Part shown: positions 22,323 through 32,656 of the stretch, piece after piece
Layout: every line of letters begins with the position of its first letter
How positions within the stretch are numbered: the stretch's first letter is position 1
Source of the DNA: Patella vulgata
Lineage: Eukaryota > Mollusca > Gastropoda > Patellidae
Length of the DNA stretch: 64,000 nucleotides
Direction of reading: 5' to 3'
NCBI RefSeq assembly: GCF_932274485.2
Contig: NC_065881.2
Location: forward strand, 79,114,702 to 79,178,701
Program-made: the position numbers and the translations under genes
The notes under the pieces: model-generated
Told to the model about the DNA's origin: nothing
Databases searched by the model: none
The model's input: the letters and a program-made list of their open reading frames with translations, nothing else

Positions 22323-22522
22323 NNNNNNNNNNNNNNNNNNNNNNNNNNNNNNNNNNNNNNNNNNNNNNNNNNNNNNNNNNNNNNNNNNNNNNNNNNNNNN
22401 NNNNNNNNNNNNNNNNNNNNNNNNNNNNNNNNNNNNNNNNNNNNNNNNNNNNNNNNNNNNNNNNNNNNNNNNNNNNNNNNNNNNNNNNNNNNNNNNNNNN
22501 NNNNNNNNNNNNNNNNNNNNNN
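22323..22522. other. Assembly gap (200 N) replacing part of the left arm
   Basis: Sequence left of the gap pairs with 26719 in the right arm and sequence right of the gap pairs with 23761. If the palindrome is continuous, the gap should hold the inverted counterpart of 23762-26718, about 2.96 kb, including a second Myb/SANT-like gene. The round number suggests a placeholder length. Confidence 0.85.
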
Positions 22523-22802
22523 TCATTGAAGGTGAGCGACTTTTTGGGGTATCCATCACGTACAAATTATGTCTGTTGTACTGAGAAAACTTATCACAAC
22601 TCTACTTTATAAATAATCACAATAATACAATAATAGAAGCATTGCAAAAGAAATTGGCCAGATTATAGTACAAACGGTAGTTGTGTACAATATACACAAG
22701 ATCTGCTACGTCACACAACGTCTTTCAATGCGACTTTTCCGACAACGATACCATATCGTCCACGCCGTCAGTTATTTCGCTAGAAAATTTTTTGTGGTAA
22801 TT
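22523..22802 (+). repeat. Inner left arm of the palindrome
   Basis: Reverse complement of 23482-23761 across 280 bp with only about two mismatches by eye. It includes the mirrored start of the Myb/SANT-like gene. Confidence 0.95.
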
Positions 22803-22925
22803 GTATCTTCAGATGTTTGGCCCCAATATACACCATACACACACCCATCAGGTATTTCGATAGGACAAATTTTGTGGTAATTGTACCTTCAGATGTTTGG
22901 TCCCCGATATACACCATACACACAG
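22772..22925 (+). promoter_or_regulatory. Duplicated block upstream of the BIR gene
   Basis: A segment of about 75 bp (ttgtggtaattgtatcttca through atacaccatacacaca) is present twice, followed by a CA/CCA-rich run up to the BIR start. The position suits a promoter or 5'UTR; no TATA box is obvious. The first repeat spans the palindrome boundary. Confidence 0.4.
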
Positions 22926-22978
22926 CCACACACACCACACACCACACACACCACGCCAAGCATCATTACTAGACGGTC

Positions 22979-23482
22979 ATGTCTGAGTACATTGAGTATA
23001 ATAATCGTCTAGCCACGTTTGACAACCAATGGACCCATGTTCATCCATCACCTTACAAGTTAAGTGAATCCGGATTTGTTTATTTCGGGGATAATGGTCG
23101 TGTGCAGTGTTTCAGTTGTAAATTGATATTGAAGGATTGGAAGCCATTCGACGATCCATTCCACGAACATGCTAAATATAAACCAAACTGCCCCTATATG
23201 AGAATGATTAAAGGGTCTTTGGGTGGTGGTTACCGATGGGAATACAAAGGAATACTAGATGGAAAAGTCATCCAGTTGGCACATTCCCGTGTGTTGTACA
23301 AGTGTAAAGCCGAATGTATTGCCGCTGCTAAGAAAGCCGACTTTAGCTATATTGATAGTATGGGTAGATCTTATTTATTCCTGACAGAGTGGAATTGCAA
23401 AGAAGATAAAGTCAAACAGTGGGATATAGACAACATGTCAGCCAAAACACTTGATTTCGAAGCTTATTTGTTTAAACAGTGA
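22979..23482 (+). CDS. BIR-domain (inhibitor-of-apoptosis type) protein in the palindrome loop
   Basis: A 167-residue ATG-started frame. Residues about 9-80 form a BIR zinc domain: NRLATFDNQW opening, GFVYFGDNGRVQCFSC with the first two cysteine ligands, LKDWKPFDDPFHEHAKYKPN with the characteristic W, DDP and HAK, and NCPYM giving the last cysteine. BIR proteins bind caspases or IAP-binding motifs and block cell death; viral forms do this for the virus. The C-terminal 85 residues lack a RING finger and are not recognised. The gene fills most of the unique loop, and its TGA ends exactly where the right inner arm begins. It looks whole and single copy, and is probably captured cargo. Confidence 0.85.
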   Translation: MSEYIEYNNRLATFDNQWTHVHPSPYKLSESGFVYFGDNGRVQCFSCKLILKDWKPFDDPFHEHAKYKPNCPYMRMIKGSLGGGYRWEYKGILDGKVIQLAHSRVLYKCKAECIAAAKKADFSYIDSMGRSYLFLTEWNCKEDKVKQWDIDNMSAKTLDFEAYLFKQ

Positions 23483-23761
23483 ATTACCACAAAAAATTTT
23501 CTAGCGAAATAACTGACGGCGTGGACGATATGGTATCGTTGTCGGAAAAGTCGCATTGAAAGACGTTGTGTGACGTAGCAGATCTTGTGTATATTGTACA
23601 CAACTACCGTTTGTACTATAATCTGGCCAATTTCTTTTGCAATGCTTCTATTATTGTATTATTGTGATTATTTATAAAGTAGAGTTGTGATAAGTTTCTT
23701 CAGTACAACAGACATAATTTGTACGTGATGGATACCCCAAAAAGTCGCTCACCTTCAATGA
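23482..23761 (-). repeat. Inner right arm of the palindrome
   Basis: Inverted partner of 22523-22802. It begins at the last base of the BIR stop codon and extends through the 5' end of the Myb/SANT-like gene to the point where the left copy enters the N gap. Confidence 0.95.
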
Positions 23762-24463
23762 CAGATTTCGAGAAACAATTCCTATTGACAGTGGTAAAAG
23801 AATTCCTAAATATAATTGATAATAAGCGAAGGGATGTAGAATCGGTTTCTCTCAAAGAACAGGCTTGGAAAGAAATTGAAAAACGTTTCTGTGCACAGCC
23901 AAATTTCCCTGTTAGAAGTTCGACTCAATTAAAGAATTACTGGCGTCATCTTAAAAGAAACGAAATGAAGCTAACAAGAACGTCAAAGAAAAGGCCGGGT
24001 GAAAGCGTAAAAAATGGGGCTTCTTTTGGTAAGTAATTAAAAGCCACTTAAAACACTATACTATGTTAAAACGACACATTAGATGCATCGGTGGATACGT
24101 TGTTTTTTGCTTGAAAGATTTAGATACATTGCAACAACATAAATTATTCACATAATTAAAATATTGATATGTCCTTGTTAGACTAAACTATTTGGATATT
24201 TTCTTTTTTCAGATAATACTGAATACTGTGGCGGTCGCCACGGTGGTAATGTAGATCCGAATGTAATCAGTCAGCAACCACTCGACATCATTTCCGAACC
24301 ATTCAGTGTAAATAATAGGACATCTGCGCATGATTTAAGACTGGCATTGTTAAATGCTAAGATCAATGCTATCGTGAATGAACATAAACTTAAAATGGAG
24401 ATTCTGCGACAACAAGTCTCGAAAGATAATAAAACCCCATTACGAAATCCAACGAAATTCTAG
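23728..24463 (+). CDS. Myb/SANT-like (MSANTD3-type) DNA-binding protein, two exons
   Basis: Exon 1 (ATG 23728, next in-frame ATG 23758) runs to 24028; intron 24029-24212 has GTAAGT and ttttttcag ends; exon 2 continues in frame to TAG at 24461-24463, about 183 residues. Residues about 12-85 (FEKQFLLTVVKEFLNI, EQAWKEIEKRFC, QLKNYWRHLKR) are a tri-helical Myb/SANT-like domain as in MSANTD3 and zeste-like proteins; exon 2 ends in a predicted helix (AHDLRLALLNAKINAIVNEH) where such proteins have a coiled coil. An aataaa lies at 24622. The role in the element is unknown: it could regulate element genes or be a captured host gene. Its 5' end lies in the inner arm, so a second, inverted copy is expected in the gap. 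Confidence 0.75.
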
Positions 24464-26718
24464 AGTGGCATACCTAAAATGTATTGAAAACAATACACAT
24501 TTTGTCATACTGGCATGGTTAATATGTTGTTTATATATATATATATAAATATATATATATAAATATATATGTATTCGTCATAATCTTTTCGATTTTAAAT
24601 TTCTGATACCGTAATGTGTATAATAAAGATTTCATTTGAAAGTATGAATTTTGTTAGTTTTCTTGTTCCACCCCCCCCCCCTCCAATTTGTTTATTGTTA
24701 CTAATGACACAACGAAGACTAAGTATGTATCTAGAAGATTATTCCATATTTTAGATGCTCTGACAGTGAAAAATAGATTCTGTCAGCACTTGAAGAACAA
24801 AAGATTGTATTGCCAGGGGAGTATGGAAATCGAAATTTTGGAAAATAATTTTTGATTTTGGAAAATAATTTTTAATTTTGGAAAATAATTTTTAATTTTG
24901 GAAAATAATCCTCAATTTAAAAAAAAAAGAAATAAATTAAATTTGTAGAATAATTTTTATTTTTGTAAATTTGTTTTCAATTTTGTAAATTCATTTTTAA
25001 CTTTATAAATTCATTTTTGATTTTATAAATTCATTTTTGATTTTATAAATTCATTTTTAATTTTATAAATTCATTTTTAATTTTATAAATTAATTCTTCG
25101 TTTTTTTTTTTCGTTTTTTTTAAAAGTTCATTAGAGTAACAGATTATATAATAAAGGGGGGGGGGGCTTAACTGCATTTAAAAAAATGGATGCTTGGTTT
25201 ACTACTATAAGGGAATACCCTGTCGTCATTGTGTTGATAACAGACGGTTGTACATTCGACATACTTCAGCCATTTTAGTACTTCCATTTGATATCACCAG
25301 CACACAAATAATATACCTTTCAAACTGGGGTGTCGTTATTTGTCGAGATGGAGTTACTTTTACGTGGATAAACTTAACTGGACTTCGTCGTTCTGCAAAA
25401 CTGCAGATATTTTAGTCTGAAGAGGCATTTTTCCCTATCTGAACATATGGTCATTCTGTTGCATGAGGCTATATTTACTTAAACACATTATTAGATGATT
25501 ATTTACGAACATAGGGATGATCAAGACAATATGAGCTATATGGTTTGGAATAAGCTACCCCTTTTATTCACAACTTATATGAAACGGGTTAAACATTATT
25601 TGGAAATTTCCCCTTCACCGACATTCATTGACAAATCTTTCCCTGTCTAATACCTTATACAATTACTTCCATTCCCCATAACGCGATACAGCTGATTTCC
25701 AGCTTTAAATTGAGGTTTCTAGATGGTTTATTATGAAGACTTAAAAAATAGGCATGCATCATTTTCCTCGCCGCATTCACGACATATGGAATATGCACCC
25801 CGAACATTTGAACTTTAATAAAAGTGCAATTATCGAAATGTATATATATGCCGTTACATTGTCTAGTACAAAACATATTTAAAATTCACGGTTCAAGTCA
25901 AACAACTCGGAAAATCACCGTTACAATTGATTAAACACTGAAGAGATTATTTAACAAACCTTACTTCACGAGTAAATATCTTTCGAAAATAACTAAACAT
26001 CATTATAAATCTATGTCAATAATGTTTAATCTCTCCAATGAAATGTTTTTATACTTGTTCGAAATAAAACAGTGGTATATACTTATGGGCATCTTACAGA
26101 GTTCCCTATAAACTGCAGATATTTTATTATATCAGTCTGAACAGAGATTTTTCAGTCTGGACATATATATCATATAGTAATATTTTTGTCCAGTCACATA
26201 TTTTATATTCTCTGTGATTTTTAATGAATGCTTATCGTATCTATGCACCGATTGGTAAGATTTTTCCGTGAACGTATGAATTTTGAAGCGTTGTTTGTTG
26301 TTTATTCACTTACATTCATGGTTATTATATCGTGGAAACGTTATGCTTTATCCCTGTTATGTATATTTCCGGTAGATTATTATAAAATTGTAAAATTTCA
26401 TATAAAAACAAACTTGTAACTTTTATCTTTAACTTAAAGATACAGTATGTAAGATTTCGATAAAGAGCTAGCCATTCTTGCTATAATAGTTCGACAATAG
26501 ATAATGTAAAGTGAATAATTTGAAATTTTCATTCCAATTACTCTATTGCGAGAGAAGATATTAGCCTTTGAAGGTTTGACAAGACGTTGCAATAATTGCA
26601 GCCATTAAAATATGGCTGAACCGTTCTAATCTATTTAATATCTGAGAAATCCGAAGCAATCGAGAGTTGATTATGGCCTTGGATCAGTTAATTATGGCCT
26701 TGGATCAGTTAATTAATG
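24464..26718. other. AT-rich, repeat-laden part of the right arm without recognised genes
   Basis: Contains a (TA)n run at 24530-24570, short tandem units of about 20 bp (aattttggaaaataattttt and aattttataaattcattttt, 24835-25090), C and G tracts, a segment at 26440-26560 that also occurs at 33200-33310, and a short doubled block gttaattatggccttggatca at about 26660-26712. Expected to be mirrored inside the N gap. Confidence 0.55.
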
Positions 26719-29066
26719 TCTAATTAATACTTTAGAAAACATTTCAGGCCTAAAGGAAGCCCTGCAATAGGGAGATATAGCCCTTGCATAATGTATGTTT
26801 AATGTCTACATCTACCATTTATGGAATATAAATTTGGTATTTTTATGTGATCAACATCTTTTTTCCATATCTTTAAAAAAAATTTGGTATTTCTATGTGA
26901 TCAATATCTTTTTTTCCATATCTACAAAAATTATTGTTAAAGTAGCTAAGTCTCTAACTCAATATCATCAAAATCTTCGACATTGAAAACACGAATTATT
27001 TGTCAATTCAAATCAGCATTGGTCTTGTGATCTTACAAGGAATAGATGAGCTTCTGATATCCAATATTCAAGACAAAAGAAACATTTTACCATTGGTAAA
27101 TTTGCCATTTGGCACAAGGGACTCGAAGACCGAGGCTAGACATATTCCACAAGTCATGTCAATGCTATATTCTTATATGGAGAGCATGCGCAATAAATAC
27201 CATCGGTTTAGACTGGAATAACCAGACGCTAAAGATCGTCATTCAATTGAGACTTTGGCGCATTTCGCCGAACATAACTGATTAGAAATTACGGTAAAAA
27301 CAGAAACGATTGAATGTAAATCAGTTTATATACATTCACATTACCTTATTATATTCGTTGCGACCCATTTCTGTCAATTTCTAGGTCCCATAAATATTAG
27401 CGATTTAGCTCCTTTAACGTTTTTTATAGTTACTGCTGATGTATTAATGTTATAGTAAATCAATGTCCGAATATAGGTATTTCTTATTGCAACAAATTTC
27501 CCCCGTTTGATAAGCTAATCACAATTGACGTTTGGTGTGTGATTGATGCAATTTGAGAAAATTATTGATAAAACTGCTATTTACTCTCAAAAGTGACCAA
27601 GTACGAAATACAATAAAATGAACACATTGCATGTATAAACTAAGATGATAATTAACAATTAATTTATTTCTTACAGGTTTTGGGGATATACGGTAACTCG
27701 AATGATTTAGTATTTTAGATAATATTATTCACGGGGATATTAACGCTCAGAAATTTGCTTCCTTAACATTTTTTTTTGTGTGGTTTTTATTTTCAAAATA
27801 ATGGAATATTGAATGATTAAGTATTTTAGATAATATTTTTTCACGGGGATGCTTTAAAAAGCTCAAAATGAATATTACTCGAAACTAAACGATATAATAG
27901 TTGCACACGCGGCTATATCATTTACTTGTGATATTTCAAGAATATAATAAGTTACATGTTTCGGGCTGAAAAAAGGGAGTTCAAATAGATAATGAAAATA
28001 CATAAAGACAAAAAAACAATGACATGAGTAACGGAGCGTTCTAATCACCAATTTTTGAGGAGAAAAAAGAGTAAGGTTGGTATGCATATTTTTAAAAATA
28101 AACGACCGTGGAAGAAATATATACATTTTGTAATAAACAACATGAAAAGGTATTATTCGTGCTGGTTGTCTGTCTTTTCACCATTACATGTGTACTGGAG
28201 CGTTCTAATCATCATTTTTGAGATAAAGGTGGGTAAGATTGGTATGCATAATTTAAAAAAAAACGACCGTAGCGGGGAATATATACATTTTATAATAAAA
28301 CAACATGAAAAGATATTATTCGTGTTGATGTTAAAGTCTGTGATTGGGTGTTGGGTGTTTGTGGGTGTGTGCGCATGTGAGGGGCGGGACCGGGGGGGGG
28401 GGGGTCAAATTTAAATGACATCTACTAGTTTTCAAAGGTTCCACAATTTGAAAATTTGTTTTGTCTAAAAATATTTTAGCAAGAAGTATAAAATATTCCC
28501 CAAAATAAAAAAAAATAAAGTATGAATTCTTTCTTTAAAACAATAAATGTCCAAATAAATAAATGATTTCGACAATTGCAAACGAGAATTTCTAAATTCG
28601 CCATTTCGTAAAACAGGGTTAGTTTATGGGGCCGCCGTCTCATTTTAATCGAAGTGAACCCTGATGCAATTTACGATAGGTTATAAGATGTAGCTCTCAC
28701 TAATCCAGTGATTGTTCTAAGGACATCAAGATTTACGTTTTCAAGGTACAGGACCTTGGTTTTTGTAGTACACTCATTTCGGAGTACGTCCACGTAGTCG
28801 AATAATAGGAAACATTAAAGCCCAGTATATTGATTCTAGATATTTTAAACCTCTGACATAAATCAGTCCTTTTATAAAATCCAGTGATTGTTCTAAGGAC
28901 ATCAAGATTTACGTTTTCAAGGTACAGGACCTTGGTTTTTGTAGTACACTCATTTCGGAGTACGTCCACGTAGTCGAATAATAGGCGACATTAAAGCCCA
29001 GTATATTGATTCTAGATATTTTAAACTTCTGACACAAATCAGTCCTTTTATAACGGAATAATTAGT

Positions 29067-29636
29067 ATGAACAGCTCCATTAATAGTAAAACGGAAATAG
29101 AGGGACCGCATCGCTTACGTTTTTCAATACCCGATGGTTACTACGATACTGGACACGACATAATCAATCATTTCAATAAATCGACGTTGGAGGTTGGGGC
29201 ATCATTATCTATCGTGAAAGATCCCGAGGGTTATGTCTTATTACTCCTAGACAGAGACGGTCGAAAAGTCCATTTGTCCAAGAATTTAGCCCGGATATTC
29301 GGGTTTATGAAAGAGAATGAATTTACAAGCAGTGTGAAAAGTGACACAAAAGTCGATTTAGATTCCAATTTTCACAATATTTATATTTACACTGATATTA
29401 TCGAAAATCAGTTGGTCGGTGATACAAGCGCCCCGTTGTTGCGAGCTATACAGGTGGATCTAGCTAAACCCTTTGGATCGGCTGTATATAAAACGTTTGA
29501 CAACCCCTATTATATTCCAGTCAACAAACATTACATAGACACGGTTGAACTCGGACTTTACACGGAACTAGGACAACCAGTATCATTTGAATTTGGACAC
29601 GTTCTTTGTAAACTGCACTTGCGCAAGGTCGAATAA
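29067..29636 (+). CDS. Polinton penton-type minor capsid protein, right-arm copy
   Basis: Mirror of 19405-19974; 189 residues with the same FEFG and NPYYIPVN blocks. The ATG follows directly on the 175-bp duplicated upstream segment. It looks whole. The two copies differ at about one residue (a G/D exchange in the middle of the protein), which with the few silent differences shows the arms are recent copies or are kept alike by gene conversion. Confidence 0.7.
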   Translation: MNSSINSKTEIEGPHRLRFSIPDGYYDTGHDIINHFNKSTLEVGASLSIVKDPEGYVLLLLDRDGRKVHLSKNLARIFGFMKENEFTSSVKSDTKVDLDSNFHNIYIYTDIIENQLVGDTSAPLLRAIQVDLAKPFGSAVYKTFDNPYYIPVNKHYIDTVELGLYTELGQPVSFEFGHVLCKLHLRKVE

Positions 29637-29984
29637 TGACGTGTCTACAACCCTACAGGTGTGACGATGCAAAGATACGACGTTATTACCTCAGTCAAAC
29701 GGGTGACGGATTTCTAATTTTTACGGGGTCACCGTATCAGAAAGGTTATGGTTTAGGATCGGTTAAGCGCACCGTTGTTGCGAGCTATACAGGTGGATCT
29801 AGCTAAACCCTTTGGATCGGCTGTATATAAAACGTTTGACAACCCCTATTATATTCCAGTCAACAAACATTACATAGACACGGTTGAACTCGGACTTTAC
29901 ACGGAACTAGGACAACCAGTACCATTTGAATTTGGACACGTTCTTTGTAAACTTTGCTTACCTGTTACAAATTCAAAGGGTTAG
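29636..29984 (+). pseudogene. Polinton small virion-type gene start fused to a partial repeat of the capsid gene (right arm)
   Basis: Mirror of 19057-19404. The start overlaps the capsid stop as TAATG, typical of compact viral gene order. The recognisable part is the N-terminal Gly/Tyr-rich segment, followed by the partial capsid repeat (29775-29984). Fossil. Confidence 0.45.
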
Positions 29985-30441
29985 CAGAAGTTGTGTGGGC
30001 TGTGGGGGGGGGGGGGGTAGACAATGCAATTCTTTTAATATGAATATTGTTTTATTTTACCAATACCTATCTGATTTGTTCTTTTCTGTAGATTGTTAGC
30101 TTTTACTGACTACATACTGGCACGGTTGAGGATGGTTGAGGGAACGAACCATGCGTTCAAGAACATAATCAACGTTCTCGCCACTTATAAGTAGCTGGCA
30201 GATTGGAACCTGCCATCAAATTAATTGTCCGTAAAAAAAAAAATATATATATATAACATTATGGCTAAATAAAATATTATAAAAAAAAGGCTGTTGTTGG
30301 TTTCTTAGTATCGACACGGATTGAAGAGTGTAGACCTGTGAAGTGGGTTTTTTGAGGTTAGGGCGGGGGTGGGGGGGGGGGTTGGTGTGTGGGATATAAA
30401 CAGCCTTTGATAAACAATCACAACATGCTCAGCTGTCAAGC

Positions 30442-30642
30442 TTAATAGCGGAGATCATTGTCCCTGAATGCAGGTATAACTACGCGTGACGTGAACTCAA
30501 TGTAACCTCTGCACACCTGCCTATAAAGCGAAATATCTTCCCCCCTACCCTCCAATAAACAATTCGAGGACCCCATACCCTCGTTACAAAAGTCAAACAC
30601 GATCAAAGAATACAACACATGCAGACCTTTTTTATTATTCAT
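30442..30642 (-). CDS. Unrecognised small ORF next to the right terminus
   Basis: Mirror of 18402-18602: a 66-codon frame reading inward from the terminus behind the CRE/TATA-like block. Function unknown. Confidence 0.3.
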   Translation of the reverse strand: MNNKKGLHVLYSLIVFDFCNEGMGSSNCLLEGRGEDISLYRQVCRGYIEFTSRVVIPAFRDNDLRY

Positions 30643-30678
30643 AACCTCATTGTTCAGTCAACAATAACCATATTCAAA

Positions 30679-30737
30679 CTATAAATAGAACACCTGTGGA
30701 ATGCTCTGACGTCAGACCTTAGGAATGTGTGACGTCA
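30679..30737 (-). promoter_or_regulatory. Promoter-like block in the right terminus
   Basis: Mirror of 18307-18365, with TGACGTCA octamers at 30707-30714 and 30730-30737 and a TATA-like box inward of them. Confidence 0.5.
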
Positions 30738-30792
30738 GACCTTTGGAATGTCTGGAATTCCAAAATTGCTCCAGACTACCGCCTATACTACT

Positions 30793-30798
30793 GATGCA
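30793..30798. repeat. Right target-site duplication of the Polinton
   Basis: Hexamer gatgca directly after the terminal CT, identical to 18246-18251. Confidence 0.85.
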
Positions 30799-31994
30799 GT
30801 CATTCTATTGTTGTGGTAACTAAGGATGTCGTTTATTTATTATACAATGAATTGCTGGTCTATTTAGAAAAAAATCAATTGATTTGTCTGGTGATTGTTA
30901 AAGTAAGATCAATAATCTTACACGGATAAAATATAGCATAAAAATTACGTTTTTGTAGGAAAATGGCCTCGCGAACAGTTTTTGCCATGTTCAAATACCG
31001 GCGAAGGCTCAAAAAAAAAAAAATTAGCGCCTGTGTGTGTTTCGTTTGTGGGTGCGGGTGGCGTCAAGTGGGATTTAAAGCGACGTTTTATGCCATCAAG
31101 TATGGCCTAACGTAGTTGTAGACGGCGATACTTCTTAACTATTATGTGATAATTTATAATCGCATTAGTTTACATGGAATAAAGTCTGTAAAGCGTGGCC
31201 TGTAACGCAGATATTGAAAACAGTGTACTAAATTTTAATCAAATACCTCAAAATTTAAACCAATATGATTCCGGAAAACAAAATGTTCATTGATTTTAAG
31301 TCTTGAAATGGGCATACTTCAGTAAAATATATTCAGATGAAGGATACCTGTAACAATGCTATACACTATGGAAGCCTATAACTACCATTCATAATTTCTA
31401 CTTTTCGCCTCTTCAGAACGCGTAAGTCGAAAAGTAGAAGTTACGACAAAATGTGAGGCGACAACACGCTATACAAGCCAAAATCAACTCGAAAATAGGT
31501 AATTAAGACATTACACACAGCGTTAATAGCGCCCCTCGTTTTTTCCTAATTTCTTATTTTCGACTTGCATTTTGGCTTGTATACCTTCTTGTCGACTATC
31601 GGCTTAGTCATATTTTTGTATTTATTGGTGTCAGTAAGATGGCGCCAATACGCATACCAAGCCAAAATGCAACTCGAAAAATAAAAATTTGGAAATTAAC
31701 ACACCGCGCTGTTGTAGTCTCAATTTTCCAGGTCGCATTTGATTACGTGCAATCAGGGCTCACACTGTTTTTTATTCTTTTCCGTCAAAATTGATAATAA
31801 TTTTTATATAAAAAAAAAATGTTTATATTTTTTTTTCAGCCAAATTGGATATTTTATGTGCCAAATATGTCTGATAAAAAAACCACAAAAAACACCTTAG
31901 GCTACAACAATTTAATTTATAATTTAGGCCCATTATAAAACAAATTTCCCATACCGGTATATACAATATACAACAACTTTCAAAATCCGTCTTA
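30799..31994. other. Non-coding stretch with short inverted modules
   Basis: A module containing acaagccaaaatcaactcga (about 31465-31500) recurs inverted at about 31556-31590 and directly at about 31655-31685, suggesting a small decayed TIR element. A hairpin from ctacttttcg / cgaaaagtag lies at about 31399-31440. No gene seen. Confidence 0.4.
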
Positions 31995-32656
31995 CATGGG
32001 GATTGGGTGGTCTAGTGGTTTAACCCGTGCGCGAGAAATCACAAGGTCTGTCATTGATTCAAGTGGTGTGGTTTCGATTCCCCGCTTCAACATGACAAGG
32101 AAGTAGGCTCGCTTGTCCAACCTTGTGGGTTTTCTCCGGATACCCCAGTTTCTATCCATTGCTAAAGACCCCTACGTGCAATGAAATGAAATGGGGTTTA
32201 ACGTCCTACTGTTCTGCTCCTATGCTGGGCTAATAATGACGGGCATATGCCATACAGTGTGCTATGAGCGAAATTTTGCCCGGGAAGCGGCACTATCGCC
32301 TACTCTTATATCGAATTCCAACTGCCAAGGGATCTTTTACGTGCATTCAAATGTATACACGGGACCGCGGTTTTTCGTCTCATCCGAAGGACTAGACAGC
32401 TGTCCTTGTCAGACCCTCCGTCCTGCATCACTGACAAGGGGGAACCACGCCGGAAAATCTGGATGAACTTTCTCGGCCAATGCATTAGAATGCACGTAAA
32501 AGATCCCTTGGCAGTTGGAATTCGATATAAGAGTAGGCGATAGTTCCGCTGCCCGGGCAAAATTTCCCTCATAGCACACTGTTTGGCGTATGCCCGTCTT
32601 CATTAGCCCAGTATAGGAGCAGAACAGTAGGACGTTAGACCCCATTTCATTTCATT
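31995..32656. mobile_element. Composite of one SINE 2 and two head-to-head SINE 1 copies
   Basis: 31995-32181 is a 3'-truncated SINE 2 in plus orientation. It joins directly to a SINE 1 copy in minus orientation (32181-32487), which joins a second, plus-strand SINE 1 copy (32488-32656). Both SINE 1 tails face outward and both heads are missing at the junction. Open frames across it are SINE by-products. Confidence 0.7.

Larger units (their letters stand above)
18252..30792. mobile_element. Polinton/Maverick fossil reorganised as one large palindrome
   Basis: The element starts AGTAGTATAGGCGG and ends with its inverted complement, flanked by the 6-bp duplication gatgca; AG...CT ends and 6-bp duplications are Polinton traits. 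Parts: outer inverted arms of about 4.07 kb (18252-22322 and 26719-30792), inner inverted arms of 280 bp (22523-22802 and 23482-23761), a unique 679-bp loop with a BIR gene, and an N gap in the left arm. Each outer arm holds a penton-type minor capsid gene and the start of a small virion-type gene; a Myb/SANT-like gene lies in the right arm. Polymerase B, integrase, ATPase, protease and major capsid genes were not seen, so it is deletion-derived and not autonomous. Arms differ at only a handful of sites in 4 kb, so the inverted duplication is young. Confidence 0.85.
26719..30792 (-). repeat. Right outer arm of the palindrome
   Basis: Inverted partner of 18252-22322 along its whole length. It carries mirror copies of R1 (27000-27440), the 162-bp and 175-bp duplications, the capsid region, the terminal ORF and the promoter-like block. 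Confidence 0.95.

Noticed and set aside
18252-30792. Palindrome as a pure fold-back read or assembly artefact
   Set aside because: A fold-back artefact would give a mirror of flanking DNA around one point, but here unrelated flanks begin exactly at AG/CT ends with the same gatgca hexamer on both sides. The arms also differ at several sites, and a unique gene fills the loop. The N gap keeps some doubt.
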